Shown here: positions 55,915-64,000 of the stretch, piece after piece
Layout: every line of letters begins with the position of its first letter
How positions within the stretch are numbered: position 1 is the stretch's first letter
NCBI GenBank assembly: GCA_028284385.1
Contig: JANQRT010000003.1
Coordinates: 186,001-250,000, forward strand
Reading direction: 5' to 3'
Origin: Opitutaceae bacterium
GTDB lineage: Bacteria; Verrucomicrobiota; Verrucomicrobiia; Opitutales; Opitutaceae
Length of the DNA: 64,000 nt
Translations under genes and position numbers: made by a program
Notes under the pieces: generated by a model
Told to the model about the DNA's origin: nothing
The model's input: only the letters and a program-made list of their open reading frames with translations
Database searches by the model: none

Positions 55915-58900
55915 ATGCACAAAGTCATCGAATGGTTCACGCGCAACGGAGTCGCCGCCAACCTGCTCATGCTCGGCATCGTCTCCGTCGGAGGCTACAT
56001 GGCGCTCGAGAAGGTGGTTCTGCGCGAGTGGCCGGACTATCCGAGTCGCGAGATCGAAATCAGCGTATCCTACCGCGGCTCTACTCCAGCGGAAGTCGAG
56101 GAGTCGATCGTCATGCGGATCGAAGAAGCGGTCTTCGATGTGCAAGGGATCAAGGAAATGCAGTCTCGGGCGAGCGAAGGCTCCGGCACCGTTTCTCTGG
56201 AAATCGAAGACGGCTACGATCTCAGCAAGACCCTGGCTGAGGTGAAAGACCGTATCGACGGCATCAATACGTTTCCCGAGGAGGCCGAGCGTCCTCGAGT
56301 CAATCTCGAAAACTACGCCGAACGTCTCATGGCCATCGTCGTCGCCGGCGACTTGAACGAATTCGATCTGAAGCGCCTGGGAGAAGACATCCGAGAGGAG
56401 ATCTCAAGCCTGCCCAGCATCAGCCTGGTAAACCTCAAGGTCGCTCGTCCCTACGAAATCGGCATCGAAGTATCCGAAGCCACTCTCAAACGCTACGGAC
56501 TGACTTTCGATCAAATCGTCGCCGCCGTCAGAAACTCCTCGGTCAATCTTTCCGCTGGAAACATCCGCACTCGCGCGGGCGACGTTCTTCTGCGCACCTC
56601 GAACCAAGCCTATAACTTCGATGACTTCGCCAAGATCGTCATTCTCACCCGAGAGGATGGTACGCGACTGACGCTGAACGACATCGCCTCCATCAATGAC
56701 GGGTTCGACGAAACGCCATTGATTTCCAACTACAACGGAGATCGCTGCGTGGTGATCGACGTTTTTCGAACGGGGGACCAAAACCTCATCGAGCTCGCCG
56801 ACGAGGTAAAGGTCTACTTGGATCAGGCCCGAGAGGATATGCTCGAAGGCATCAGCCTAAGCTATTGGAGCGACGATTCCGAACGCGTCAAAGCCCGGCT
56901 CTCCACGCTCGCCTCCAGCGCCTTGACCGGTTTCTTCCTGGTCCTGGTCGTGCTTTCGCTTTTCCTCCGGCCGAGCCTCGCTTTTTGGGTCAGCCTTGGC
57001 ATTCCGGTGGCGTTTTCGGGATCGTTCATCGTGTTCTATCTCTGGGGAGTGTCTCTGAATCTGAGCACGCTCTTCGCGTTCATCCTGGTTCTGGGGATCG
57101 TGGTGGACGACGCGATCGTGACAGGCGAAAACGTTTTCAGCCACATGCAGAAGGGGGATGATCCGCTCACCGCCTCAATCCGCGGCACCCAGGAGGTCGC
57201 CGTTCCCGTCACCTTCGGCATTATAACGACCATTGTAGCCTTCTATCCCCTTCAAGCCATGACTGGCTGGTCCGGCAACAACTTGAAGCAGATCACTTAT
57301 GTGGTCATCCCGGTGCTTCTGTTTTCCTTGGTGGAATCAAAGCTTATTTTGCCGGCCCATCTTAAACACTGCACCCATATCGGCCGGTCGAAATCAAAAC
57401 GAAAGAAACTCAATTTCTTCCTTCGTATTCAAAGACTCATTGCGGACAGTCTGGAGAAATTCGTGGAAAAGGTGTACAAGCCTTGTTTGGAGGTCGCCCT
57501 GAATCACCGCTATCTCACGCTTTCCCTCTTCGTCGCCACGCTCGCCATCGTCTGGAGTCTTGTCCTCACAAATCGAATACCGTCAAGCAATTTTCCGCGC
57601 ATTCCTTCCGATCAGGTGACCATTCGTCTGTCCATGCCTTCAGGCACGCTTTTCGCCGTCACCGACGATCATATTCGCCGCATGGAGAGCATCGCTCTCG
57701 AATACAGAGACGAGGTAAACCGCCAGTACGATAAGGAAATCATCCGCAATGTATTCGCCACTTCCGGAGGCCAGCCCATGTACCGAAGCTGGGGTTCCCG
57801 TCCAGTCGGAATTGCGGAACAAGGCGAAGTCGTCATCGAGCTCGCCCCGCAGGAAGAGCACGGCGAGAACTACGGAAGCCGCACTGCCACCACTGAGCTT
57901 CGCAAGCGAATCGGTCCGATTCAAGAGGCGGAGGAATTTTCCCTCGGCTATCTGCGCGGGGGAGACGATCAACTTTCCATTCGGCTGACCGGCCCCTCTT
58001 TCGACGACTTGCGAGCCGCCTCCGCCCGCATCCAAGACAAGCTTCAGGAATACGACGGACTCGCCGAAATCACCGACTCCTTCGAGAGCGCCAAATCGGA
58101 ATTCGAAATCCAGCTCAAACCGCAGGCCGAACACCTCGGCATCACCACCAACAGCCTAGCCAGGCAAGTGCGCCAAGCCTTCTTCGGCACCGAAGCCCAG
58201 CGTATCCAACGCGGTCGGGACGATGTTCGCGTGATGGTGCGCTACCCCGAAGAGCAGCGTAAATCCCTCGCCACACTGGACTCCATGATGATTCGCACGC
58301 CTGCCGGTACAGAGGTTCCCTTCACCACCATAGCGGAGATCGAACCCGGCAAGAGCTTGCCCAGCATTCGCCGCGTCGATCGCAAACGCCAATTGAGCGT
58401 ATCCGCCACTGCAGCGCGGGACGATGTCGACATCGATGGGATCGTGGCGGAGCTGGAAACCACCTTTATTACCACCGTTGTCGACGACTACCCGAACATG
58501 GCCTACGTCCGCTCCGGCCGAGCCGAGCAGGCGGAGGAAGACGGTCGCAACATTCGATTCAACACCTTCGTCGTGATCGCCGGACTCTACGTTCTGCTCG
58601 CCATTCCCTTCCGCAGTTACGTGAAGCCTTTTATCGTGATGGCCGTCATTCCCTTCGGCATCGTTGGAGCGGTCATGGGGCACGTCATTATGAATTGGAT
58701 ACTGGTGCCCCTCACGGGCGAAGGCGTCACCGTTAACCTCTATTCGCGTCTCGGCTTCCTCGCGCTTTCCGGAGTGGTAGTAAACGACAGCCTGATCATG
58801 GTGCATTTCATCAATCAGCGCCTGAAGGAGGGCGACACCTTGGGACAAGCCGTACGCCTCGCGGGAGCTCGCCGCTTCAGGCCCATTCTACTGACGTCGC

Positions 58901-59139
58901 TCACCACTTTCGCCGGTCTGCTTCCGCTGATGTTCGAGACCAGTCGCCAAGCGCGGTACATGATCCCCATGGCGATTTCCCTCGGCTGGGGGGTCCTCTT
59001 CGCCACCTTCATCACGCTGATATTGGTTCCGGTAAACAACCTGATTCTCGACGACCTGAAACGCGCCCTCCTGCGCTACTGGCGCTGGCAAATCAACGCC
59101 CCCGCCAAAGAGGCCGCCCCTCTACCGAAAGTATCCTGA
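55915..59139 (+). CDS. RND-family efflux pump permease
   Basis: This 1074-residue inner-membrane transporter is of the AcrB/HAE-RND superfamily. It starts MHKVIEWFTRNGVAANLLML (first transmembrane helix), has the large periplasmic loops with YRGSTPAEVEESIVMRIEEA, and the proton-relay helix with G-I-V-V-D-D-A-I-V-T-G-E-N. The second half mirrors the first, with the YSRLGFLALSGVVVNDSLIMVHF helix. In many RND pumps the second-half asparagine replaces acid, as here. It works with the adaptor at 54679. Substrate is unknown; sequence resembles the less-studied environmental HAE-type pumps. Confidence 0.94.
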   Translation: MHKVIEWFTRNGVAANLLMLGIVSVGGYMALEKVVLREWPDYPSREIEISVSYRGSTPAEVEESIVMRIEEAVFDVQGIKEMQSRASEGSGTVSLEIEDGYDLSKTLAEVKDRIDGINTFPEEAERPRVNLENYAERLMAIVVAGDLNEFDLKRLGEDIREEISSLPSISLVNLKVARPYEIGIEVSEATLKRYGLTFDQIVAAVRNSSVNLSAGNIRTRAGDVLLRTSNQAYNFDDFAKIVILTREDGTRLTLNDIASINDGFDETPLISNYNGDRCVVIDVFRTGDQNLIELADEVKVYLDQAREDMLEGISLSYWSDDSERVKARLSTLASSALTGFFLVLVVLSLFLRPSLAFWVSLGIPVAFSGSFIVFYLWGVSLNLSTLFAFILVLGIVVDDAIVTGENVFSHMQKGDDPLTASIRGTQEVAVPVTFGIITTIVAFYPLQAMTGWSGNNLKQITYVVIPVLLFSLVESKLILPAHLKHCTHIGRSKSKRKKLNFFLRIQRLIADSLEKFVEKVYKPCLEVALNHRYLTLSLFVATLAIVWSLVLTNRIPSSNFPRIPSDQVTIRLSMPSGTLFAVTDDHIRRMESIALEYRDEVNRQYDKEIIRNVFATSGGQPMYRSWGSRPVGIAEQGEVVIELAPQEEHGENYGSRTATTELRKRIGPIQEAEEFSLGYLRGGDDQLSIRLTGPSFDDLRAASARIQDKLQEYDGLAEITDSFESAKSEFEIQLKPQAEHLGITTNSLARQVRQAFFGTEAQRIQRGRDDVRVMVRYPEEQRKSLATLDSMMIRTPAGTEVPFTTIAEIEPGKSLPSIRRVDRKRQLSVSATAARDDVDIDGIVAELETTFITTVVDDYPNMAYVRSGRAEQAEEDGRNIRFNTFVVIAGLYVLLAIPFRSYVKPFIVMAVIPFGIVGAVMGHVIMNWILVPLTGEGVTVNLYSRLGFLALSGVVVNDSLIMVHFINQRLKEGDTLGQAVRLAGARRFRPILLTSLTTFAGLLPLMFETSRQARYMIPMAISLGWGVLFATFITLILVPVNNLILDDLKRALLRYWRWQINAPAKEAAPLPKVS

Positions 59140-59441
59140 GCTACGTCGAAGGGCAAGCTCGCCACCAGCGAGAAAGCATGAAAATCAAGAAACGCTGCGC
59201 GACCCCAAAGGATTGAAATGACCAAAACTTTAGTCTTACAGCATTTCAAATCATGCTACTGGCTAAGGCCAGCGTCCTGTTGCCGTGTAACGGCATCCAG
59301 CGAGGCACGAACGATGTTAAAACCCGCAACCTATCAACCAAGTCGCCTTTCAAATCGCATCCGCGTTAATCTGTGTTCATCCGCGGTTCCAAAACATTCC
59401 TTCCCCTTTCCACATTTCAAAATGTTTCTTCACTTCGTTCA
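59140..59441. other. Intergenic region with paired small hairpins
   Basis: No gene is supported. Two adjacent short hairpins are visible: CTGGC-TAAG-GCCAG (59259-59272) and TGCCGT-GTA-ACGGCA (59281-59295). A degenerate copy of the 19-bp repeat is near 59184, and an 'AATCTGTGTTCATCCGCGGT' stretch at 59368-59387 resembles the one at 53461-53491. Confidence 0.5.
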
Positions 59442-59687
59442 TCAAGTGTCGCTTCGCTCGGTACACTCCAGCTCTTCAATCTTCTCAGGATCAGCCAACG
59501 CTAGGGCCCTGCGGGCGGTTTCCTGTGTCACATCGCCCTCGATCATGGCTTCCACCAAATGCCGGTAGGCTAGGGCTTCGTTCTTCCACAGGTGCAGCAG
59601 CTCAATGGTGTCCTCTAGCTTAGCTTCGATCTGAGAGATGCGAGTCTTAGAGTCCCCATTTACCATTTCAAATTCATCATTTAACAT
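59442..59687 (-). CDS. Small helical protein of unknown function
   Basis: The 81-residue frame is strongly helical and charged (RISQIEAKLEDTIELLHLWKNEA), with a VEAMIEGDVTQETARRALALADPEKI block. No family is recognised. It has no neighbours on its strand and its upstream bases form part of a repetitive AT-rich stretch. It is coding-like rather than certain; it could be a relict of a larger gene. Confidence 0.4.
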   Translation of the reverse strand: MLNDEFEMVNGDSKTRISQIEAKLEDTIELLHLWKNEALAYRHLVEAMIEGDVTQETARRALALADPEKIEELECTERSDT

Positions 59688-59752
59688 TTCTTATGGGTTT
59701 AGGAAGGTGTTAACATCGCCCGTCATAGCTGGTAGAGTGACGTTGGGCTAGA

Positions 59753-59790
59753 TCCGGCAACTGCCGGAACAGGATCCCGCATTCGCGGGA
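59753..59790. repeat. Paired hairpins, REP-like
   Basis: TCCGGC-AACT-GCCGGA (59753-59768) and TCCCGC-ATTC-GCGGGA (59775-59790) are two perfect 6-bp-arm hairpins in tandem. No T-run follows, so they do not look like terminators. Paired short GC hairpins are typical of REP-like intergenic elements. Confidence 0.5.
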
Positions 59791-59844
59791 GCAGGTTTGA
59801 GAGGTGGATGAGCCAAATATAGGCTAAATATTTATTCGGAAAAT

Positions 59845-59861
59845 ACGTAGTTCAGCTACGT
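59845..59861. promoter_or_regulatory. XRE operator, distal copy
   Basis: ACGTAG-TTCAG-CTACGT is a perfect inverted repeat with arms of six bases. The same arms recur 36 bp downstream. Confidence 0.65.
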
Positions 59862-59880
59862 GTTCGAATCAAGCCAAAAA

Positions 59881-59897
59881 ACGTAGTATAACTACGT
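59881..59897. promoter_or_regulatory. XRE operator, proximal copy overlapping the start
   Basis: ACGTAGT-ATA-ACTACGT is a perfect inverted repeat with seven-base arms. Its last two bases are within the GTG start codon of the XRE gene. Two operators spaced 36 bp centre to centre suggest cooperative self-control. Confidence 0.68.
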
Positions 59898-60102
59898 GCT
59901 TAGGAAACAGCTTGGAGAACAGATCGCGAAACTTCGCAAGGAAGCTGGGCTCACCCAAGAAGCCCTCGCCGAAGCGACGGACTACTCAGTCGAGTTCATC
60001 AGTCTCGTCGAACGCGGCATCAACGCCCCTTCGATCGACGGCTGTGAACGGATCGCGAATGCCCTGAGCGTGCGTGCGAAAGAACTTTTCAATTTCAAGT
60101 AA
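59896..60102 (+). CDS. XRE-family transcriptional regulator (controller-protein-like)
   Basis: This 68-residue protein is almost wholly a Cro/C1 helix-turn-helix domain: LGEQIAKLRKEAGLTQEALAEATDYSVEFISLVERGINAP, then SIDGCERIANALSV and ELF. Its size and layout resemble the controller (C) proteins of restriction-modification systems, and paired palindromes overlap its start. No restriction or methylase gene is in view. The GTG at 59896 gives a near-leaderless arrangement. It may regulate itself and the defence-type genes that follow at 60334, but the paired operators are not repeated there. Confidence 0.85.
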   Translation: MLRKQLGEQIAKLRKEAGLTQEALAEATDYSVEFISLVERGINAPSIDGCERIANALSVRAKELFNFK

Positions 60103-60307
60103 GCAGTGACCTCTCAAGTATCGCTTCGCTGGACACCCATCCATTTGCACCAGTTGTAAAAGCAGAGCAATAGTCGTCCCTATTTCTTTCACTCTCGCGT
60201 CTCCCGTCTTCTGCCTTTCTTCGTCCACATCCTGACTAGCTGCTCTTAGGCATTCTCACTTCAGTTTTCTCAGGGAAAATAGGGTTGGCAAAAGTAAAAA
60301 AAATGTC

Positions 60308-60328
60308 AGGATAACCATTGGTTATCCT
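60308..60328. promoter_or_regulatory. Perfect palindrome just upstream of the channel-like gene
   Basis: AGGATAACC-ATT-GGTTATCCT has 9-base perfect arms and ends 5 bp before the ATG at 60334. A TTGGCA at 60285-60290 could be the -35 element, placing the palindrome over the -10 and start. It differs from the XRE operators, so it may bind another repressor or form an mRNA hairpin that hides the ribosome site. Confidence 0.6.
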
Positions 60329-60333
60329 CCTAA

Positions 60334-61050
60334 ATGAATACCTCAGCGATAGAAACTCCTGCAAAGGAGCAACCTCTATCGATGTCATCGATACGTAAAA
60401 GGCGGCATACGGCTTATCGAGTCTTCCTGCTTCTTCTAAGCATTTATGTGCTAACCGGGCTGGCCGTAGAGACCATAATGGATCTCCAAGATTCAACTCG
60501 AGAGATACTTCAAACTGTGGATCTAATCATCTGCTGCTTTTTTCTCTTGGATTTCTTTGGAAACGTTTGGGCTGCAGAAAAGAAAAAAGAATATCTTAAA
60601 TGGGGTTGGATTGACCTTATTTCGTCTATCCCAAGTTTGGATACGCTACGTTGGGGCCGCATTGCTCGACTAATTCGAATCCTTCGTTTTCTCCGTGGTC
60701 TTAAATCGATTAGGATCCTCCTTCTAGAATTCCGCCGCTACAAAAGTGAAGGGATTTTCCTCTTCTCCGTTTTCCTCACACTTTTAGTCTTCATGTATGG
60801 ATCCTTGCTCATTCTCGAATTCGAGAATGGCGTCGGTACTTCCATAACAACCGCTTCCGAGGCAATGTGGTGGACGTTCGTTAACATTCTCAATGGTAAG
60901 TCCAGTATCGATAATGTAATCACAGAAGAAGCCCAATTTCTAACACTTGCACTTAATCGCTATGGTTTCTTCCTTTTTGCTGTGTATAATGCTTTGTTTA
61001 TTGCCTGGCTGCTGAAGGCTCAAAAACACTTTTCTTTGTCTGATGCCTAG
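60334..61050 (+). CDS. Voltage-sensor channel-like membrane protein lacking a K+ filter
   Basis: This 238-residue protein has the layout of a six-helix voltage-gated ion channel. S1 is about 28-47, S2 about 60-80 and S3 about 88-100. S4 is textbook: R106, R109, R112, R115, R118, R121, K124 and R127 at every third position. S5 is about 140-162 and S6 about 205-227. The pore loop begins as in channels (SEAMWWTFVNI, about 175-185) but where T-V-G-Y-G is expected it reads L-N-G-K-S-S-I-D-N. It overlaps the TerB-domain gene by 8 bp, so the two are translationally coupled. It may be a non-selective or closed pore, or a voltage-sensing subunit for the neighbouring defence genes. Confidence 0.82.
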   Translation: MNTSAIETPAKEQPLSMSSIRKRRHTAYRVFLLLLSIYVLTGLAVETIMDLQDSTREILQTVDLIICCFFLLDFFGNVWAAEKKKEYLKWGWIDLISSIPSLDTLRWGRIARLIRILRFLRGLKSIRILLLEFRRYKSEGIFLFSVFLTLLVFMYGSLLILEFENGVGTSITTASEAMWWTFVNILNGKSSIDNVITEEAQFLTLALNRYGFFLFAVYNALFIAWLLKAQKHFSLSDA

Positions 61051-63850
61051 ACCAAGTTTTAATTTCATTAAACATACAGTCTGCCGTGCAGTGGCCTACA
61101 CCTTCTTTTGTATACTGTCATGGCAATTTTGTTACAATCTCTTTGGTTCACAATCACTGGAACTGAAGGTTGGAGAGGAAATATACGTCTACGACGAGCA
61201 GAAGATTGAATTAGTTAAAGTCAGGCTAATCGGAATATCTCAAGATTCAATAAAGGTGCTAACTCTTGATAATAAGACGATAGAGATTCTCAAACCCGAT
61301 CTAACTCTTGAAATCAGAGCACGACTTTATAGCACCCCCATTCCAACCAATGAAGAACCAACACCTGTTCAGAGTTCCGAAAGCCAAATAGACCGCCCTC
61401 AATCTACCAATACAGAAACAGCCTCCAACTCTCCTATTAAGAAAGAAGAGATTGCTCATATCCCTACTCTTGATAAAAATATCCAAACGCCCCCATCGAG
61501 GGATGACAGAGCAACTGCTACACAATCCTCCCCTGATGATAGTGGAGGAGCTGCGTTTGTTCTTACCATAATTATTGTGGTCTTCATGAGCTACGGGATC
61601 TCAAAATATATGAAATCCCTATCCAAGCCTAACAATCAAAGATCTCGCAGAAATAGCTCCAAATCGAAAACTACTTTAGCTCCAACTGATTCAATCCACG
61701 GTAAAGTAACGGACGCCGCCTCTCTTCATAGGAACGCTGCCCCAAGAGGCTATCGCCCACATTCACGATCTTTAATTTGGATCCCTCCTAAACAATCATG
61801 CAGAGTCGGAAACTACGATCTACAAGGTGGGATGATCTATACCAGCAAAGGGAGAGCCCGCGAAAACGAACCTTCCGCGATCAACATGAATCTTAAGGTT
61901 GCCACTCCCGACTACGATCATGGCGATGAGCTTCCCTACTTTCCTTCCTACGAGAACCTATCTCCGACGCAACGGGGGAACTATTTAGACTGGCTTGCCA
62001 AAGAGAGGAAAGACGACCACCCAGAGCTAAGAGAATTTGGATACATTTTCATTTTCATATACGGGATAGAAAGAAGGGTACTTATTGACGGAGACTACCA
62101 TCAAGCGATCGGTGAAGAGATCGCCAGACTGATGTCAACCTACGCTCCCTACGGAAGGTCCAAATCATTATCGAACTATTGCTCACAACTCCTCCACCAT
62201 TGGGCATGGAGAAAAGGTGGCGAGTCTTATTCAGAACTCTGGCCGTGGATACTAAGCTTGGAACATAGCCTCCTCGGAGAGGATGAGCTTAAACTGATAT
62301 TGTACAATCTTGCATCATCAGTCAAAAACGCCCCAGCTATGGTTGCGAAGGAAATCGCTTCCAAAGAGAATAACGCAAAGAGATCAACAATAGCCAGACG
62401 AGCTTTCAAGGATTTCAACGCTTTATTCGATGAGCGTTTTAAGGAGGAGTTTCCAACTGGCCTACCACTTAGTCTTGGGAAAAGAACTGTAATTGCACGA
62501 TACCTACCGGCCAGTGCTGAATTAAGATACGAAAGCGGATCCGATGAATCTCGATTTGCTTCTCGGGTTAAATACGTTGTCCTAAAACCGAATCACAAGA
62601 AAACCCTCGTCAACATATGGAATAGTTGTTGTACGGATTTATCTGGATACGCACGAGCAAAAGATAGGTCAGGTGGTAGTAAGATTGACCTTCAAACTCT
62701 TATCGCTACACCTCGCGAACTCTGGGCTGAGAAAACTAAGGCTTGGTCAAGATCTCTGAACGAACTGATTGATTCAGGAGCGAGAGATGAGGGGTCGATT
62801 TTCTTGCGCGTATCTGACGTTTGCCAATTCTTCAAAATTCCAAAGCGCGAGAGGTACACAAGTGGACAGTCAAAACAAATTGCTCAGGGATTTGAAGCTT
62901 TAGGATGGGCCATGGAGCCAGATCCAAGAATTCATGGCATATCGTTGAGCGACAACAAAGAGATTGTTATATTTAAGATCAACTCTACCGACCCATGCCA
63001 CAGAGAGTATTTGGGTTGGTGTGCGCTTATCCAACTTTCAATTACAGTGGCATTCGCGGATGGCAGCTTTGATGAATCTGAACAAGAAACGGTCTTTAGT
63101 TTGGTCGAAAACTGTGGATTACCAGACTCAGAAATAACCCGACTACATGCGTGGAGTCGCTTGTTAGGAGGAGACCTATCTAACGCACCTGCAACAACAA
63201 GGAAAGTAGCGAAGGCTGTACCAAGAGAAGAAAGCCAAGCCGTCGGCCAAATGCTCTGCCACTTAGCTCAGACAGATGGAACAGTTACAAAAGGCGAAGA
63301 AAAAGAGTTAATTAAGATCTTTCGTAATTTAGAGCTTTCAGACGATGTTATAGCACGGTTCAAAAAAGAACTAGAAGGATTTAAGGAAGCAAAAGTTGTT
63401 TCGGGTCAAAGTCCCACTCCTGGTGAGCCAATACCTCAGTTAGAGAAACAGCAGAAGGAGGCACTGTCCCTAAATCGGCAACGAATCGAAGAGCTCACAA
63501 TAGAAACAAAGGCTGTCATTGGCATACTAGCTGAAGCTATGGCTGATGCAGAGCATGACATAGTCGAAGAAGAAGCAGAAAGCGAAAGTGCGCAGGAGTA
63601 TATCGATACAATTGACTCTCAATACGATGGTTTAGACACAAAGCTCGTCCCACTCCTAAACAGAATCATCGAGAGAGAATCTTGGAGCCGTAGTGACTTA
63701 GAGTTAGCCGCTAAAGAGCTTCACATTGTCCCAGGTGCGGCAATCGACTCTGTCAACGAATGGGCTGACGACGAGCTAGGAGATTTCCTATTAGACGGAG
63801 ATGATCCTATTTACGTAAATCTCGATATCATCCAAACATCATCCCTATGA
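61043..63850 (+). CDS. sngA: Shango SngA-like TerB_N/TerB/TerB_C protein with membrane extension
   Basis: This 935-residue protein carries a TerB_N domain (about 245-450; WIPPKQSCRVGNYDLQGGMIY and YLDWLAKERKDD), a TerB domain (about 655-770; QLSITVAFADGSFDESEQE and HLAQTDGTVTKGEEKEL) and a TerB_C-like acidic end (about 800-930). This set plus the next gene matches SngA of the Shango anti-phage system. An extension of about 210 residues precedes it: hydrophobic segment 13-34, a small beta-rich domain (40-95), a disordered Pro/Ser/Thr linker (95-168), then hydrophobic segment 169-187. This would tether the protein to the inner membrane. It overlaps the channel-like gene by 8 bp and the ATPase gene by 4 bp. 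The gene symbol is by family analogy. Confidence 0.8.
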   Translation: MPRPSFNFIKHTVCRAVAYTFFCILSWQFCYNLFGSQSLELKVGEEIYVYDEQKIELVKVRLIGISQDSIKVLTLDNKTIEILKPDLTLEIRARLYSTPIPTNEEPTPVQSSESQIDRPQSTNTETASNSPIKKEEIAHIPTLDKNIQTPPSRDDRATATQSSPDDSGGAAFVLTIIIVVFMSYGISKYMKSLSKPNNQRSRRNSSKSKTTLAPTDSIHGKVTDAASLHRNAAPRGYRPHSRSLIWIPPKQSCRVGNYDLQGGMIYTSKGRARENEPSAINMNLKVATPDYDHGDELPYFPSYENLSPTQRGNYLDWLAKERKDDHPELREFGYIFIFIYGIERRVLIDGDYHQAIGEEIARLMSTYAPYGRSKSLSNYCSQLLHHWAWRKGGESYSELWPWILSLEHSLLGEDELKLILYNLASSVKNAPAMVAKEIASKENNAKRSTIARRAFKDFNALFDERFKEEFPTGLPLSLGKRTVIARYLPASAELRYESGSDESRFASRVKYVVLKPNHKKTLVNIWNSCCTDLSGYARAKDRSGGSKIDLQTLIATPRELWAEKTKAWSRSLNELIDSGARDEGSIFLRVSDVCQFFKIPKRERYTSGQSKQIAQGFEALGWAMEPDPRIHGISLSDNKEIVIFKINSTDPCHREYLGWCALIQLSITVAFADGSFDESEQETVFSLVENCGLPDSEITRLHAWSRLLGGDLSNAPATTRKVAKAVPREESQAVGQMLCHLAQTDGTVTKGEEKELIKIFRNLELSDDVIARFKKELEGFKEAKVVSGQSPTPGEPIPQLEKQQKEALSLNRQRIEELTIETKAVIGILAEAMADAEHDIVEEEAESESAQEYIDTIDSQYDGLDTKLVPLLNRIIERESWSRSDLELAAKELHIVPGAAIDSVNEWADDELGDFLLDGDDPIYVNLDIIQTSSL

Positions 63851-64000
63851 GCGACACCATAAAACCCATACGAATTAAAACGCGAGAACGCGACTCGGTC
63901 CTCCAATCTTTGCAAGCCGGTCTTGTGCCAAAAATCGGACTACATTTGATTCAAGTGGGTCGAAAACAGGAAGTAACTGCCTTGCTCAAAGATCTTGAGA
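63847..64000 (+). CDS. sngB: Shango SngB-like ATPase (DUF2791), N-terminal fragment
   Basis: Only the first 51 codons are in the window. The start ATG is in an ATGA overlap with the previous stop. The visible sequence (MSDTIKPIRIKTRERDSVLQ, then SLQAGLVPKIGLHLIQVGRKQEV) matches the N-terminal region of DUF2791-type P-loop ATPases used in Shango and in BREX type 2 (BrxD). The Walker motifs lie beyond the window edge, so the assignment rests on this block and gene order. A helicase gene (sngC) is expected next. Confidence 0.72.
   Translation, partial: MSDTIKPIRIKTRERDSVLQSLQAGLVPKIGLHLIQVGRKQEVTALLKDLE

Noticed and set aside
59140..59441. Possible structured RNA from the paired hairpins
   Set aside because: The hairpins are too short and lack a conserved core of any RNA family I recognise; noted as repeat-like instead.

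Overview
This 64 kb window looks like chromosomal DNA from a marine-type Verrucomicrobium, most likely class Opitutae. The evidence is indirect: three very large TonB-dependent receptors that begin with the acidic D/E-D/E-VFELSPF motif and have no SusD partner, a crowd of secreted sulfatases, a ThuA/SGNH/PVC-type dehydrogenase/cytochrome c giant protein, and an ASPIC/UnbV repeat protein. No rRNA, tRNA or CRISPR array was seen.

Region 1 (1-28.5 kb) is a sulfated-polysaccharide utilisation locus. Two TonB-dependent receptor genes on the minus strand (the first cut by the window edge) are preceded by the same 43-bp upstream element. They are divergent from an AraC-type regulator. Then follows a long co-directional plus-strand run: a decayed sulfatase tail, seven sulfatases (one fused to a GH43-like propeller), a double GH43-like propeller protein, a short-chain dehydrogenase, a PhoD-type phosphoesterase, a lipoprotein, a DUF1593 protein, a Tat-exported galactonate-dehydratase-like enzyme and a right-handed beta-helix hydrolase. 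The enzymes would desulfate and trim a sulfated glycan outside the cytoplasm. Oxidoreductase and dehydratase steps hint at galactose- or fucose-type sugars.

Region 2 (28.6-43.8 kb) has a lone ASPIC/UnbV protein on the minus strand, then a second locus: GH43 enzyme, three iduronate-2-sulfatase-like sulfatases, a GPH-family sugar:cation symporter, a LacI-type repressor with a self-operator, and a third TonB-dependent receptor ending in a clear terminator.

Region 3 (43.9-53.1 kb) holds a Tat-exported intradiol dioxygenase, a MNT/HEPN nucleotidyltransferase-toxin pair whose HEPN gene is broken by a stop codon and 19-bp repeats, a PAS-AraC regulator, and an operon of two genes that together equal the plant Tm-1 protein, followed by the 1381-residue ThuA/SGNH/dehydrogenase/cytochrome c fusion.

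Region 4 (53.1-60.1 kb) is a patch of toxin-antitoxin genes, gene debris and short dispersed repeats around an RND efflux pump (adaptor plus permease). It ends with a small XRE regulator preceded by twin palindromic operators.

Region 5 (60.2-64 kb) is visibly richer in A+T and looks like a defence island. A six-helix voltage-sensor protein with no recognisable selectivity filter overlaps a TerB_N/TerB/TerB_C protein, which overlaps the start of a DUF2791-type ATPase. The last two match the first two genes of the Shango anti-phage system. The TerB protein carries an unusual N-terminal extension with two predicted membrane segments, so this may be a membrane-tethered Shango variant with a channel-like accessory subunit. 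This is the most novel candidate in the window.
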